Shown here piece by piece: positions 49,277 through 62,880 of a DNA stretch of 64,000 nucleotides. Under the pieces are notes generated by a model that was not told the DNA's origin, did no database searches, and saw only the letters and a list, made by a program, of their open reading frames with translations. The position numbers and the translations under genes were made by a program. The stretch's first letter is position 1, and each line of letters begins with the position of its first letter. Origin of the DNA: Monomorium pharaonis (Eukaryota > Arthropoda > Insecta > Hymenoptera > Formicidae); assembly GCF_013373865.1 (NCBI RefSeq), contig NC_050467.1, positions 21,164,996 through 21,228,995 on the forward strand, written 5' to 3'.

Positions 49277-49285
49277 CTTTATATA
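49277..49285 (-). promoter_or_regulatory. Possible TATA box for the 49.2-kb first-exon candidate
   Basis: The minus strand reads CTATATAAAG, then about 118 bp later a strong GTAAGT donor. Spacing suits a short leader and first exon. The initiator region is weak, so this is suggestive only. Confidence 0.35.
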
Positions 49286-49289
49286 GGAA

Positions 49290-52200
49290 CTCTTCTTTTC
49301 TCAGTCTGATTACAATCGCTTAATTAGGTCTCGAAAAAAATTACAATTAATTAGAAATATTGGTGATGAGTAACACCCAAGGTGAGAAGACGGTGTTTAA
49401 AAAACGCCTGTGACATGGAATAGAAAAATTCTTAGCGCAAAAAGTTTGGCTAGTTTCTCGCTGTGTGTCGTAATTGCATTTTTCCTTACAAAGTCATCCC
49501 ACCGAATCGATGACTGGGAGGTTACCTCTCCGCGCCGCGTTCTCGTCTCTTTTTCTGTCCCCTCGCCGTCGCCAACGGTATATCAGGTAATGACGCGGGC
49601 GCGAAATTGGTTTGATGTCGGCCATTATCGGAGAAAGTTTACAGCGTTCGTGTTTTACCGGAGTTTATCATCTCAGTTTCTCCCCCTCCTACGTAGGGCT
49701 ATCACCGTCTACTCGCTTCGGCTCAGGTAGTCGCGAATTAGGATACTCCTGCGCGCCGAAAATGTTTTACAATCATCAAAATTTATCTACCCTCTGGTTT
49801 ACAGTATGTAGTTCCATGCCAAAGAAATAATCGTAACTTATGTGTCAGTTTTTTAAATTCTTGAATTTAATTATTACAACAATGTTCTTTCCAGCATATT
49901 AAACATAATAAATGAGAAACATTTAAAATATTTTTTTTAAATAATATTCTTCTAAATTAACCTTTATTTTTGTTATTGAATATTATTATATATGAATTAT
50001 TAAAATTTTTTAATAACTGGAAAGAGATACTGAAACAATAATTTTGATTTCTCTTGATATTTTCGGAAAGTATTTTATTAAATCTGGGGATATAAAAAGT
50101 TTTTGCATAACTATCAACTGTATCATATTATACATAAAGTTACTATTGATTTTTAATGTTGTATAATAAAATAATGTGATAAGATATGCATTGAGATTAA
50201 AATGTATCTTTTTATTTGGTTCACTGAACATTAATATAATTTTAATTTTAGCCTATATGTTTTTTTGTTAGTTACAATTTTAGATAACGACAAATTATTT
50301 ACATTACCCGTTTAAGTCGTAGTAATAATTGTTGAAATAATCGTTGCATTCAAGTTTCATATACGACGAAGTAGGACACTGCAGAAGAATTGAACTGTAG
50401 TGAATTCGTCAATGCATGCGAAAAACTTATTTGTTTATTTTACGCATTATAATAACCATTGACGAATGCACGAATCACCCGTTTCTCGTGCTGTTAACCA
50501 ATCGTAGAACTCATACTGCCGCTTGTTGAAAACTAGTCTGTAATCAGGTTTCATTGTAACTTTGTTTCCACCTATTAGAACCTCATTCCTCTGATTACAG
50601 GTATCACGAAAATCGTCGTTTCCAACAATAATACAAACCAGAATCGCGTTCATTATTCTTCTCGAAGTCCCGGTAATCGAGTGTCGTACGAAATGGATGC
50701 ATTCTAATTTTGTGTGAATAAAAAAATGTTTTGTTTTGAAGTATTTATGTGTTTAATTACATTATATTAATTTAAACATTCAAAAATACTTTGCTCAGAA
50801 CACTGTTACCCATAATCTTTTCATATATTAACTCAATACTAATGTGCATTACATAATTACTTATAATTCTCCTGTAACTGATTAAATAAAAATACTTCTA
50901 AAAGTATATATAATTACGCAAACTCTCACACTTAACTGTAGAATTTTAGTTCCGCTGAAAGCAGTAATGAAAAAATTAATAAATGGTAAATATAACTCTC
51001 ACTTAAGCATACATTCCTTTGCAGAGAAATTATCGCGGTTACTACGTTGATGGTCTTTCTAGTCCATCATCTTCGACGCTTGTGCTACGCCGACGTAATA
51101 CACATCATGTAATAAGTAGTCGTTGCAGCGGAACTGTAACTCCGCGAATTGTTACTGGCGCCATTCACGTTAAATATGTCCCAAGGGAAACTTTCTCTGT
51201 AAATGTCAATCTGACAGATCTCCAGACGTATAAGGTTTCATGACAAATATAAATCTCAAAAGTCATGCACGCTATTTGGTGTCATTGAATACACTGATGC
51301 CGTTGCGTGTCACATCGTCGCGCAGTTCTTATTCAACGGTTGTGGGTCAGGTCCTTAATCGGATGTGCATACAGAACGAGCGGAATCGGAATCTGCAATT
51401 TAAACGGAATACGTCAGAGTTTTCACTCGGATGAATCACCAAGTGAAATCACGTATCTCCGCGTTCCGACGACGCTACGTACTTAGGGACTCCAAAAATA
51501 CGTAACATATGAAAATCCTGCTTTCATTCTTCCCATCTGTAGATCCGAATGAATCACGAAAATTCATGCATTGTGACGAAAAGAAACTTCTTCCCATCGA
51601 AATTACATCTGAATAAATTTTTCAATCCGTCAAATTATTCTATTTTAAAAAAAAGATCGAAAATAAGAATGCATCAGACGAAAGATATATTAATGTTTTA
51701 TGTGACAAGACTTCTCTCTTCCAACAATTTGAAAAATTAATTTTTACGACGCTCAGTGTACGAATATGCAAATTAATTGGAAGCTAAATGTACCTTAAAT
51801 TCGTTATCAGAGGTCCGTCGCGAATGCCTACCATATATCTCAGAAGACATTCCCCTAAAAATTCTTTCATTTTCAAGGAATCTCTATAAAATTCCGAACA
51901 TGGCACGACGACGCACAGGTTGGCGAAGCATATCCGCCATGCTCTTCCTATATCTCCACGAGACGACCATTCACAGCGGGTCATTAACATACATTCCTGT
52001 GGGTAGGCTTCATCTTCAGGGCCATCGGATCGCGGTGCACTTTCTCCCGAGACAAAATTTTGAGCGTGGGATTCCAAACCGACCGCTTTGAATCCGCAAC
52101 TTCGCGTGGTAACGCACTTTGCGGTATAAAATGAACATAACTTACTATTAATCGTCTTTGATCGCATTCAACCGCAAAGTGTGCTTCTCACATTACGGCG

Positions 52201-53080
52201 CGTTTCAAAGATATGAAAATAAGATTTCGCTAAGTCACGATAAAAGATGACAGAGAATAGAAAGCAGATTAATGAATGTCCCATTCATACAATCTGTTAC
52301 GAAAAGCAGCTGTCAGGTATTAAATAACTGTGACATATAATCAGTGTATCAATAATAATTTTGTTGTACAATTTGTCAAGTTGTACGTGCATTTGTGTTT
52401 GAATAAAAGTGTTTCGTAGATATTACACAGGCAGTAAATTAATCTAAACTATTTATGTTCTGATCTGAATAACAAATGAGCGAAGTTATTAGAAATATCA
52501 ATGATGCACGTTTATATCCAACAGTCATAATAATTGCTTTAAATAATTAAATTTAGAATATCTGCACATTTATACGAACGCTAAACGCGTTAAGCTCACC
52601 TTGTAATAGAACGTGACTCCGTCACGTGAATGTATTTTATGCAGCCACTAAAGAGAGTAGAAGACTATGTGACACAATAACATGAAGCTGCAAAGGCCGT
52701 CGGAGTCTCGTGAAAGTGTCCTTGCCGCTTGAACTTGTGCAGCGGTTGTTATGCATCATGCCCGGCCATTATTAGCCGTGAATCAATGATTTATTACTCA
52801 TCAACAGGCGTAATTTGTCTTTAGAACAGACATTTTATTTATTATAAATTGAATAATGCATCAACAAATTTTATTTTCTTAATTGAATTTTTGCTTACAT
52901 AATCGTATATTCCGTGAATAAGAAACATTGAAATTGCTAATGTACTAGAATAATAACTTTCATATTGCAAGCTGAATGTCTTATTATTTTCAGATTACTT
53001 ATTTTTTTATTTTTTATCAATTTCCCCCCTCCCCCTTTTTTTACGATTTCCCTTGGCGACAGGTAGATACGGCCAGTTCT
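49290..53080. other. Intergenic, mixed composition
   Basis: Less AT-rich patches lie at about 49400-49780, 51030-51480 and 51780-52200. Short frames at 50447-50653 (minus, 68 codons, ATG-initiated) and 51784-52167 (minus, 127 codons, ATG-initiated) are the most coding-like. Neither is recognisable, and the second overlaps a 104-codon plus-strand frame. No gene supported. Confidence 0.35.
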
Positions 53081-53589
53081 ATATTGACTTTTGATATTCC
53101 CCTCGTGGTAAAGCAACCTTGCCGTCATACCGTGCGACATTCCGCGATAACGCGAACGGCGTCAACGATCCTCAAAGCCCACGGCAATGTTTCCTAACCG
53201 ACCATAACTATCGGCGAGAAACATCGTTGCATAAGCCTTTCGTAGAAGCGAGCCGTAACGAGAAATCTAGAAGGCCCCGACGTGCAAAGAAGGGCGCAAC
53301 TTCCGTCAGAAGTGGGTAGGAACGATGGAGCGCGATACGTCGTCGACGTGTCAACTTGTCGCGCGGGCGATCCGTGCCACCAGGTGGAAAAAGAAGCGCG
53401 AGTCACAGACTGCGGGAGTGCGGTTGCACTTTCTAAGGCAGGCGCGTGGTAAATCTCTGATCGGTAAATCGCCGAGCGATTACGAGGCGTGGAAGCCGTC
53501 GCAGCGAGCTCACGGCGCGCTGCGTGCAAGACGCGATTCGTTCCGGTCGGTAGACGAAGGCGCCGGTAATAGCAGTAGTAGTAGTAATA

Positions 53590-53623
<34 letters not shown>

Positions 53624-53870
53624 CAGCAGTAGTAGCAACAGTAGTAGCAGTAGTAGTAGTACTAGTAGTAGTAGTAATAGTAGTAGTAGTAGTACCCTTC
53701 TCCGGAAAATCCGGTCGTCCGACAATTGTGACCTCTCGTCGCGGGAAGGAAACCCTAAACGAAAAGGCAGGAGGAACAGAGTGAGAAAAGGAGAAAGGTC
53801 GAGGGATGGTACTCGAGAAGACTACTTGCTTCGATACCGCGAACCTTCTCCAAGGAGCATTTAAAACTGG
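53080..53870. other. CpG-richer patch with a 179-codon Ser-rich open frame
   Basis: From ATG at 53325 (A at -3, G at +4) a plus-strand frame of 179 codons runs to TAA at 53862-53864. It is basic at both ends with a poly-Ser middle made by (AGT)n. Interruptions in the AGT run are about half synonymous (AGC) and half replacement (AAT, ATT, ACT, AAC), which shows no selection for serine. An overlapping minus frame (53194-53529) is also open. I lean to non-coding or 5' leader DNA. Confidence 0.25.
53568..53694. repeat. Imperfect (AGT)n trinucleotide microsatellite
   Basis: About 42 AGT-type units with scattered AGC, AAT, ATT, ACT and AAC variants over some 127 bp. It is the longest trinucleotide array in the window. 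Confidence 0.95.
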
Positions 53871-56800
53871 CTGTGTTAATTTGTAGTATAAATTAGTCTG
53901 GTGTAGAAATTATGTCGCTTCTCTGTCAAGGAACACATACATGTTAATTAGTACGTTATTCAGAAAATGATAAAATAAAAATTGCAACCTTATTTGTAAA
54001 CTGCCATTTAGAGTTACTTTGTAAATGCACGAACATAAGACAAAGCACTGTGAGATTAAACTTCAAAAAAATTTTGTCCAATACGTTTTGAAATTAATTT
54101 TAAAGTTAAAAAATAAAACTGTCGCATTACACATACGCTAAAGAGAGTTGCACATTTATTAATATTATATTTTTATAATTTAAAGTTTTACAGTTTTATT
54201 GTACGTTGCCTTTTGTGAAAAATGCAAATTAAAATTATGAGTAATCAAATATGTAATTGAAATAAATGGATTAATTCCATGACATTAAATTTTATTGTCG
54301 TCATGCGAGATCGACGAGAGTGATTCAAGATGCTTAAAGAGAATTAACATTCACCATAAACGACTAAGCGCCATTCAAATTGCTTAAGCTGTTCAAATTA
54401 AGTTATGCAATTAATCATTGCGAGAGCAAGATGGTAGGATATCATGTAAATAAATGTAAATTGGTTAGCACGCGACTACAATTGCATATCATAAGACTGC
54501 AAGATTTGATCACCGGATTAAATCGAACTCTTATTAAGGTGGTAGGATACTTAGCAAAACGCTCGAAAATCGTAGTAATTAGTATGAATAATAATTCGAT
54601 AGGTCGTATACATCAGACAGAGTTTATTTCACCGACCGCGATAAAAATGCATACATACGCGCAACATCGTTGAAGAATCTGGTTATCTGGTAATACGAGT
54701 ACTCGTCACGATAAGGAAATGCCGACGAATGAGGAGATACGAAGAGGAAGACGGAAGAATGGGTAGTCACCTCGATAAGAGAGACCTGCAGGTTCGTCCT
54801 CCTAGTCGCAAACTTGTTTGAATGCATTGCTTCCGAATGCAAATTGCAATTTGCCGCTGACGAGAAGAGAAACGGAAGTAACCCGGTGACGCAAAAGCGA
54901 AGAACGTTTCTTTAGGCGGTTTATAGCGTTCATTAGAGTTTGAGATCGCAGAACTTAATTTTATCGCTAGTTGTTTGATCATGGTTAGCAATGTTGATTG
55001 CAGTTTATCGTGCATTCACAGCGAAATTTTTTTTACGTTGCGAAAAAAGAGGTATTTAATTTTCTTAAGTAACAAAAACAATACCTTTTTGTGCTTGTGC
55101 TAATTTTATTTTAACTGAAAGTCTAAATCTAATTAAACTATCACTATAAAGTTGCTAAGCTATAAAACTTATCACTTTCATATAATTGATTGTAACGTAA
55201 TTCAAATATTTATACATTATAAACGCTAGCTACGGAAGAAAACATAACAAAAATTGTAATGTATAGCGATAAAACAGCGAAAGAGATGACACAACCATCT
55301 GGAGATCTAAGGAAAACTTACACTCGTGTCCGTAGGGAAAACCTTCACTGTTTCCTTTGCTCCATCTCTCTATCGACATTCTTGAATACATTGATTTTTA
55401 CTATATATCTCGATTTACTAGCAATGAAACGCGAAAGAATACTACTTTATTCGTTCAAAGAACTTTCAAGAAATTCTATTTTTTAAGTATAAAAAAATTA
55501 TTAATACATAAAAAATTGTATTATTTATTATAGTTGCATATAATAAATGCAATTACAAACCATTCCGTTTATTAGATTATTCTTCGCAACAAGTATCAAA
55601 AGATGGCAAAGGTATTCATTTCCTTCGAACATTTAGCGAGTTTGTCAGTTTGAATGATGAATTAATTCTTGATTAACAACTCATAAGCGTGTCGAGGCGA
55701 CGGATATCTATTGAAATAAATATTTTGTATGATATATTCATCTGAAGCGCAGACATTGAAGCATTACACAGAGATTTTTTTTAATATGAATATATCAGCG
55801 TAAGTAAAAAAGATAAAAAATATTTTGCTGTTATATTCCAACTAACTTATCCAATTAATGATGTTTGTTCTCGTAATGCATCCATTCTAGCATATTCATT
55901 TATATTTATTAATAGCTTAACTTCTATCACTTAAAGCAAAATAAAGGGAGATGTGAGGTATAATAAAAGTGTTTTTTTCATAATTTTTTAAAGGCTTAAC
56001 ATTGACACTTTAGAAAGTATTAAAAATTAATGATTAATATTAATAATTCCTGCTTCTATTTAAGTATGATGAGTCACATAACATTTACCATAAAATCAAA
56101 TGTTACAGACGAGATGCACCATTCTTTGAAGTATTGAGACGGTGCGTCGAACAAAGAACAAATGTAATACCGGCACTATAATACATCTGTCGCAATTTCG
56201 AGGACAAAGTCGACGGCAGAGCGAAACGCATATAACTTATTAGCGTCTGACGCGTGTGTGCCCATTAGAATCGCGTAATACATTAGAATAACTGGCGCAT
56301 CCATGGAATTTGGTATCAGAGAAATTCTGCCGATCGATGACAGGAGTGCGATGCGCGCTAGTCTCGAACTTTCGTTTCAACTAGTTCTCTCCCCCTCGTT
56401 GAATCGGCAATATCTTCCTGAATTATACGACTGTGCATTGCTATGCATTCTGCGCGGCCGTTGATGCAATGCCAGTGTGAGAATGCACGAGAAGGCGCGT
56501 AGGGCGTGTATTTCGCGTGTAACGATTGAATCGTCTCGTTGACGCAAAGTAATCAGGAAATTTAGTAATATTTTATATTTTTAAATGATATAACTGTAAA
56601 ACATTAGCATTTGTATAATATAATATGAAGTATCAAAATTTCTGCTATATTATAATAAGATAGATATAAAAATTGCAACGGTTAATTTAAATAATCCCTG
56701 AAAACATATTTCAAAATTATTTTATGGCTTTGAATTAAAGCAATTTAAATATTTATCTAATGTCTTTGTATAATTAACACGCAAAAACTTTTTTAGCCTT

Positions 56801-59800
56801 TCACAAAAATAAATCCGATTATATCTTTCACAAATGTACATCTTGAAATTAAATCGAGACGTTATCTCGTATTGCTTCTGTGAATGACCACTTTCTTCAC
56901 CTGTAAAGGCCTTCGCCTCGCAAGGCGAAATTTCTGACACACTCCTCGAGGCTTTTAGTGTCCGACTTACATAGTCAGATAATCTCATTCTATTTTATTC
57001 AATATATTTTATTCAATTATAGAAATATAATAATATAAAAAAATTATATATAAATATATATAATAATTATATATATAATATTTCTAAGATCATATAATAT
57101 TTCTTTAATAGATTTTTATTTTTATATGCTAAATTTAATTAAAATTTCTATGTTATTGCAAATATTAAATTACAAATATATGTAAATAATTTTTATTTTA
57201 AAAAATTGACAACAATTGAATATATATGTCTTTTTTTAACAAATAATATAATATTTTTATAATTAACAATGTAATTGACACAATATTACATTAAGTTTTA
57301 GGATCAATAAATTGCATTAAAAATTTTATCTAAATCAATTTCGTTTATCATGCATTATCCATTATGTGGAATTCCATGACGAATCTATTCGCTAAGCAAA
57401 TCGATTTGAACGTGATCTACGAATGTCACAGTCACGTAACGAGATGACAGTATAGAAGGCTAAGGTGTCGAGCTGTCTCATGCGGTCGAAAGTCTAACTG
57501 CTCGTAACCGTAACCAGACAGTCCAGATTCCCATACCCTTCCGATATTCGATGATACGGAGCGTGAAATCGAGTTTGCGTCGTTGTAACGACGAGATCAA
57601 CGCACGACAAAGCGATCGGTTCAATGATCTGAGTCAACGTAACAAGCTTTTATTTATGCTTATTTATTATTGATGTTCGCGTCATAAAGTGAATAAAGAA
57701 ATTGCTCTGGTTGTTTGACAGAATCTTTTTTCTCCTTTCTACATGTGCCCGTTTATGTGCATGAAAATAAAAAAACTTTTACAATACATAAATAACAGTA
57801 TCTTTTTTTAAATTATATAATTAAACATTTCTTAACTTGTCGGTTTTATAGAGTAAAAAATACATATGTTAAAAATGATATGCTCTTTTGAAGAAAAATT
57901 ATATCTACATCTATACAGATGGAAATGAGAAGAATTGAATAAATGTTTTGAAATCTAAACATTTATTAGAGACACGTACAAACAATTGTACATATGATAC
58001 GCAGTCTGCTGAACATGCTTTATCGCACGCAGATAAAGATATACAATTGTAAAAGTAACGATGACGAAATTTCTTTAGAAAGTTACGGTTGTCACGTAAG
58101 TGAAGATATCTAGAGAGAAAAGTTAAATTTGTGTGGGACGATGGAGTGTTGTGAAGGAGAAAATCAGTCGCAAATGGTCCGAACAATATTGTAATGATAG
58201 ATATTCAACATGGTAGAGAAGCGACTGTGTATTCATGCAACGTATGCTTCTTCATTCCGTTTGGTAGATTTTCCGCTGGCAAATGCCTGATGCGCACGAC
58301 CAGACTTTACATTTTCTATGATAAGAGAAACTAACCGTTGTTACTTTCTTGAATTTTTATGTTTATGCCAAGATATTACGTAATACTTTTGATAATTTCA
58401 ATCATGCGTATGATTGGATTAATTTTTATTTTGTTCTGATGTTTATGAGATTTTTTAAATCTATTTCTAAATTTGCACAATTACGCGAATGTCATTATCC
58501 TGAAAATAACTATAAATTATTAAGAAACATCCTATCGACTAGAATTGTTTCCTGGAACAGTTCTACACAATAGACTTTCAAGAAACGAAACAGATAGATT
58601 CAATAATCAACGGTATACGGTGAGCTGAATAAAAGTCAGATACCACAATCGGTAATTTTATCTCACTAATTTGCATTGTATAATATTTCTTTCATTATTG
58701 TGATAAATGCGTAAATCAAATTCGTAAATAAAAGAGTGAACAGTCAGTCATTATTCTTTGACCACAAATCGCTTACTTTGTGCTGTTCCGACTCGAGAAA
58801 TAGAAGACATCTCATGAAATCCGATGTTCGACAATCGGAGAAAGTGTCTTGTTCTATCATAAGCGTGCTTACAGAAATTTTTATGTTTACTCTCCTACCT
58901 GACAAATACGAAATCTCGCAAACACATACGCTTACACAGAAAACATTTACGTAATCCGATCATATGAAGAAAATATTGAAACGAGTAAATGTTCATGTCG
59001 TAACATATAGCAATACCTGGAAACAACTAATCGCCGTTCAAACTGTTGTACATGCCCAGAAGCTGAAATGAGAATTAGATCATGCTACACTTTTCCCATT
59101 GCTTCGTGGATCAAGAGATACAATACAATACTGTTACTCTAGTCACGCACAATCGGCATGCTACGCGCCAAAAATACGTCCGTAGGCAATTTGAACTAAT
59201 CATTAAGGTGAAGTGAACCAATGAGCTGAAATAGGAAAAACGAGATTCTGTGCCAATTATTTTCTTCAAAAGACATTCTAATTAAATTATAAAATAACGA
59301 CTTATCTATAAAAATATTATCGCTTTTTCGTTTGATTGTAAACATACTAGAAACACAAATTTATACTTTATTGGATTATATTAAAATTTATTATTTTTGA
59401 ATTTTTAATTTAATTAATATAATATACGTATATTACATTAATAATATTTATTATATATGTATATATAAATTATTTTTAAATAGTGCTTTTATTTTACAAT
59501 GCAATTAATTTCAAAAAAGATTACAATAAAATAATATTGTATCATGCATCATAAATTTGTAAATTCTAAAATGCAAAATAAAGCATTAAATAATGAAAGG
59601 TTTATGTTAACAATTTATGTTAAATAAAATCTTATTTAAGTATATTGTTATCTCGTAAAGATCTCATAATAATTAAAATTTCTCTATTTTACGAATAAAT
59701 TGTAGTACATGCTTATTATAATGATTACTCATTATGTGTAATTTACATTTTTCTAAGAGATAAACTTATCTATCCATATATACCTTATATATAAAGTAAT

Positions 59801-62049
59801 TAGCAATTTAGAGTAATAAATAAAATTGTTCGAACTAATTGCATACATATGTTTCACAGCTATTATAATCACTTTTACTTAATTATATGTTTAATACATA
59901 TTTACATATTCTGTTCTCGTAAATATGTATGAAATAAAATTTTCTAGAGCAATTTCTTTATAAACAGATATCAAATCATCTGCTGAACAAATAAAATACA
60001 ATTTTATTATCTACACTAGAGATATGTGATAATATAATATAATGATAATATAATATATATTTAAATAAACTTTTGTGACTTGGAACATCAGTAGCAATCG
60101 TAAATGAAATAAGAAATGAGCTTCATTTATCGCGGACGCACTTTACTTTCTATACATATCGACAGAACATGCATCATTAAACATTATATTTGAACGGCAA
60201 GCTCGTCTTACATATCAACCGTAACTGGTTGTTAGTGTAATCTAGATGAAAGTGAATGCTGTAATTTAATCAATAAACGAGCATTTGTTGAGTATAACAG
60301 GTAACTTAAATTACATGCTACTTAACCGTAAGTTAATTTAACTCATGACTTATTAAATAACATAAATTACTATTATAATTTTGTTACTATTATAATTTAA
60401 TTATTATTTAATAATATCTGTATAATATAATAAAACATTTCACATTAAGTTGACACATAAATGTAATACTCCTAAATAAAAATTTATGAACTTAACGTAA
60501 AAAAATGTGTCGAATTATATCGCGCTATCTTCTCACCAATAAAAAAAAATCAATATTTATAAATGATTAATTTTCTGCAGCTGACTGTACTCGATCGACT
60601 TTTCTTGCCCTCTTTCATATATCGAGGCCACACGTGACCTTGTTTTGAGCGCAATGGGATGCAAATTTCTCGGTTTCGCTTGTACGTATGGATGAGACAC
60701 GATGCCGATTTCCTGGAGAAAATTACCAATGAATTAACTGTTCTATTATCGAACAGAAGAGTAATCAATATGTTGCGCCGCGATTGTTAATGATCACGAT
60801 GACGACATCAATAGTTATATAACACATTTGAATAAAAATTCAATTAATTTTATCTGGGAATATAAATTCAAAAAATCCGAGTGCACATATATAAAATTTA
60901 ACATTTTTTATTTTCTTTTTATGTATATATCCTATAAAACTTAGCTCATTATAATAAAAATAGTTTTTATTTCTTACATTTGCATTAAGTATTAAGAGAG
61001 CAACTTATGTAATGCTCATGTAATACTTTTCCGCTTTTTTAAGCATGCAACTTTATTACGAGAATTGTGTGCAAATCTTGAAATTTTTGACACGATGCAA
61101 ATTAACATAGTAAACATTTTTTCACGGTGCAGTACATGCATAAATTTAAATTTATTGGTGTTTTAAATTCGTCAATGTTGCACGATGTGGATCAATAAAT
61201 ACGTTTGCAAAAGTCCAGGAAGTATTTACAAAATTAATAAAAGGATTTATTAGGATATTTTTTATTAAGATATTCTTTATTCCTATTTGGGATATTATCC
61301 TTTCAAAAACTTTCACGTTTTTATTTATTTAGTAATATTAGTTGACTAGTTTAATTGGTTGATAGTCTTATTAGACTTTATTACAGTAGCAGATTAATAA
61401 GAAATACACTGCTAAGTACATTTTATGAAAGATTTTAGAGTATTATTTGCTATTGTGAAAGTAGTTGCTTACTATCTTATTATAACAAGAGGTTATTTAA
61501 TATTAATCAGCAATCACATTATGAGTTGCACTTTTACATATCTCGGTCTCACCATAATCATCAGTGTTATTATCAGAAATGAAGAGAATCGTACACCAAG
61601 TAATGTTTTTTCACCAACAAAAAGATTTTCTCCACTGCATGTGTCGCATAATTAACCTTAATTGAGACTTAGAAATGATAATTTCTTTATTCTTTCCTTT
61701 CTTTCTCGAAGAGTTCAAGGCTCTAACATAGATCAAATAAATCTCGTATGTCAAACGACATATGTGTCTATTTATATACAAATTAATCAAAGTTATGCAT
61801 ATAATATAACACAGATTAAATTATTAAAATATTTTAAATTTACCTGCAAGCTTCTTGTAAAAGTAGTAACAAGAAAATAATTATTTCCAGTGCTAATTTA
61901 ATTAATTAAACATTTAATATATTTTAATATATATTATAGTTCAAAATATTTCAACTTTAATATGGTACCAATATTTAATTAAAATTTGTGCTTTACCATA
62001 TTATCTCATATCTCTTCTCGTAAATTTTTTTCATATTTTCACGTGTCAC
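53871..62049. other. Intergenic, AT-rich, with CpG-richer patches at 56.1-56.55 and 57.4-57.65 kb
   Basis: No gene supported. The two patches are complex and non-coding in all frames. A 58-nt ATG-initiated open stretch at 55322-55379 (minus) ends at a GTAAGT donor and is noted as a finding. AT-only stretches near 57010-57110 could extrude as cruciforms. The remainder is low-complexity A/T. Confidence 0.4.
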
Positions 62050-62880
62050 TCTACACTCTGATATCCGTTATGATCGTCGTGTTATACCTGGAAGGTAGTC
62101 GCAACACATGCCATCTCTCGCTTAGAATGATGAAAAAGCGTAACCGACGAGTCGATGCCCGCCGGAGATTTGAGCCAGCAATGAGGATGAACCCTCATTC
62201 GGGCTGCACGTATTTCCCAGGCCGTTTCCTCGTCATAAAATGAAACTATTATTTTATCAGTTTTCTCCTCGCATTTTTGTTCTAGTCGAGTCGAGGAAGT
62301 TCTATATTTCCTCATTTGTCTTTTCGTTTTTCTTACTTCTTTGTCCATCCCGCGCGCTGGTGGCCCTTCTCGTGTGTCTTAACCGAAGCTCACGAGACTG
62401 CTACGAGAATAGAAAGGAACAAGACTGTATACAAGAAGGCTGTACAGCCGTTGGCTGCTGGGATACCAAAGATTCCTTCAGAGATTGCGGACGGAATTTC
62501 GCTGCAGTGACGGACGAACTCCTCTCCACGTCTTGTCTTATCTTACCCCTGCCGGTATTATAGCCACGTCCCCTTATACCCCTCCCAAGGCGGAGGTATC
62601 CTACGCCAGACAGATAAAATTCCAGGAAAAGCGAAAAGGGCCTTCTCCAACTCCCTTTTCCTCTGGAAACAGGAACCTTCACGGGAGCGAAACTACGCTG
62701 CCGTATCCCATATCCTGCGACGTCGGAAGGAGACTCTAAATCGAAAGATCCCAGTTTAGATGGATCCTGGATGCTTGAGGTGCTAGATCTCCCGTCATTC
62801 GAAATCGATTCGGCATGTCGGCAAACACTTTTCGTCATCAAACCGCTCCCCGCGCGCCTAACGGATAAAATCACTTTTTA
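62050..62880. promoter_or_regulatory. CpG-richer patch near the right end
   Basis: A compact G+C/CpG-richer stretch with overlapping open frames on both strands (the longest, 157 codons, minus, 62401-62874). The minus frame is basic and Gly/Ser/Arg-rich with no known motif. Because plus-strand frames overlap it, I treat it as composition-driven. Confidence 0.25.

Noticed and set aside
51537..51550. 14-base identity to the miR-10 mature core (CTGTAGATCCGAAT)
   Set aside because: The flanking bases diverge from miR-10 and no complementary star arm follows within 80 bases, so no hairpin forms.
51784..52167. 127-codon minus-strand frame considered as a transposon remnant
   Set aside because: No reverse transcriptase, integrase or transposase motif could be seen, and a 104-codon plus frame overlaps it.
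62401..62874. 157-codon basic minus-strand frame considered as a neuropeptide precursor
   Set aside because: No signal peptide, no amidation-site repeats (G-K/R-K/R) bounding related peptides, and overlapping open frames on the other strand.
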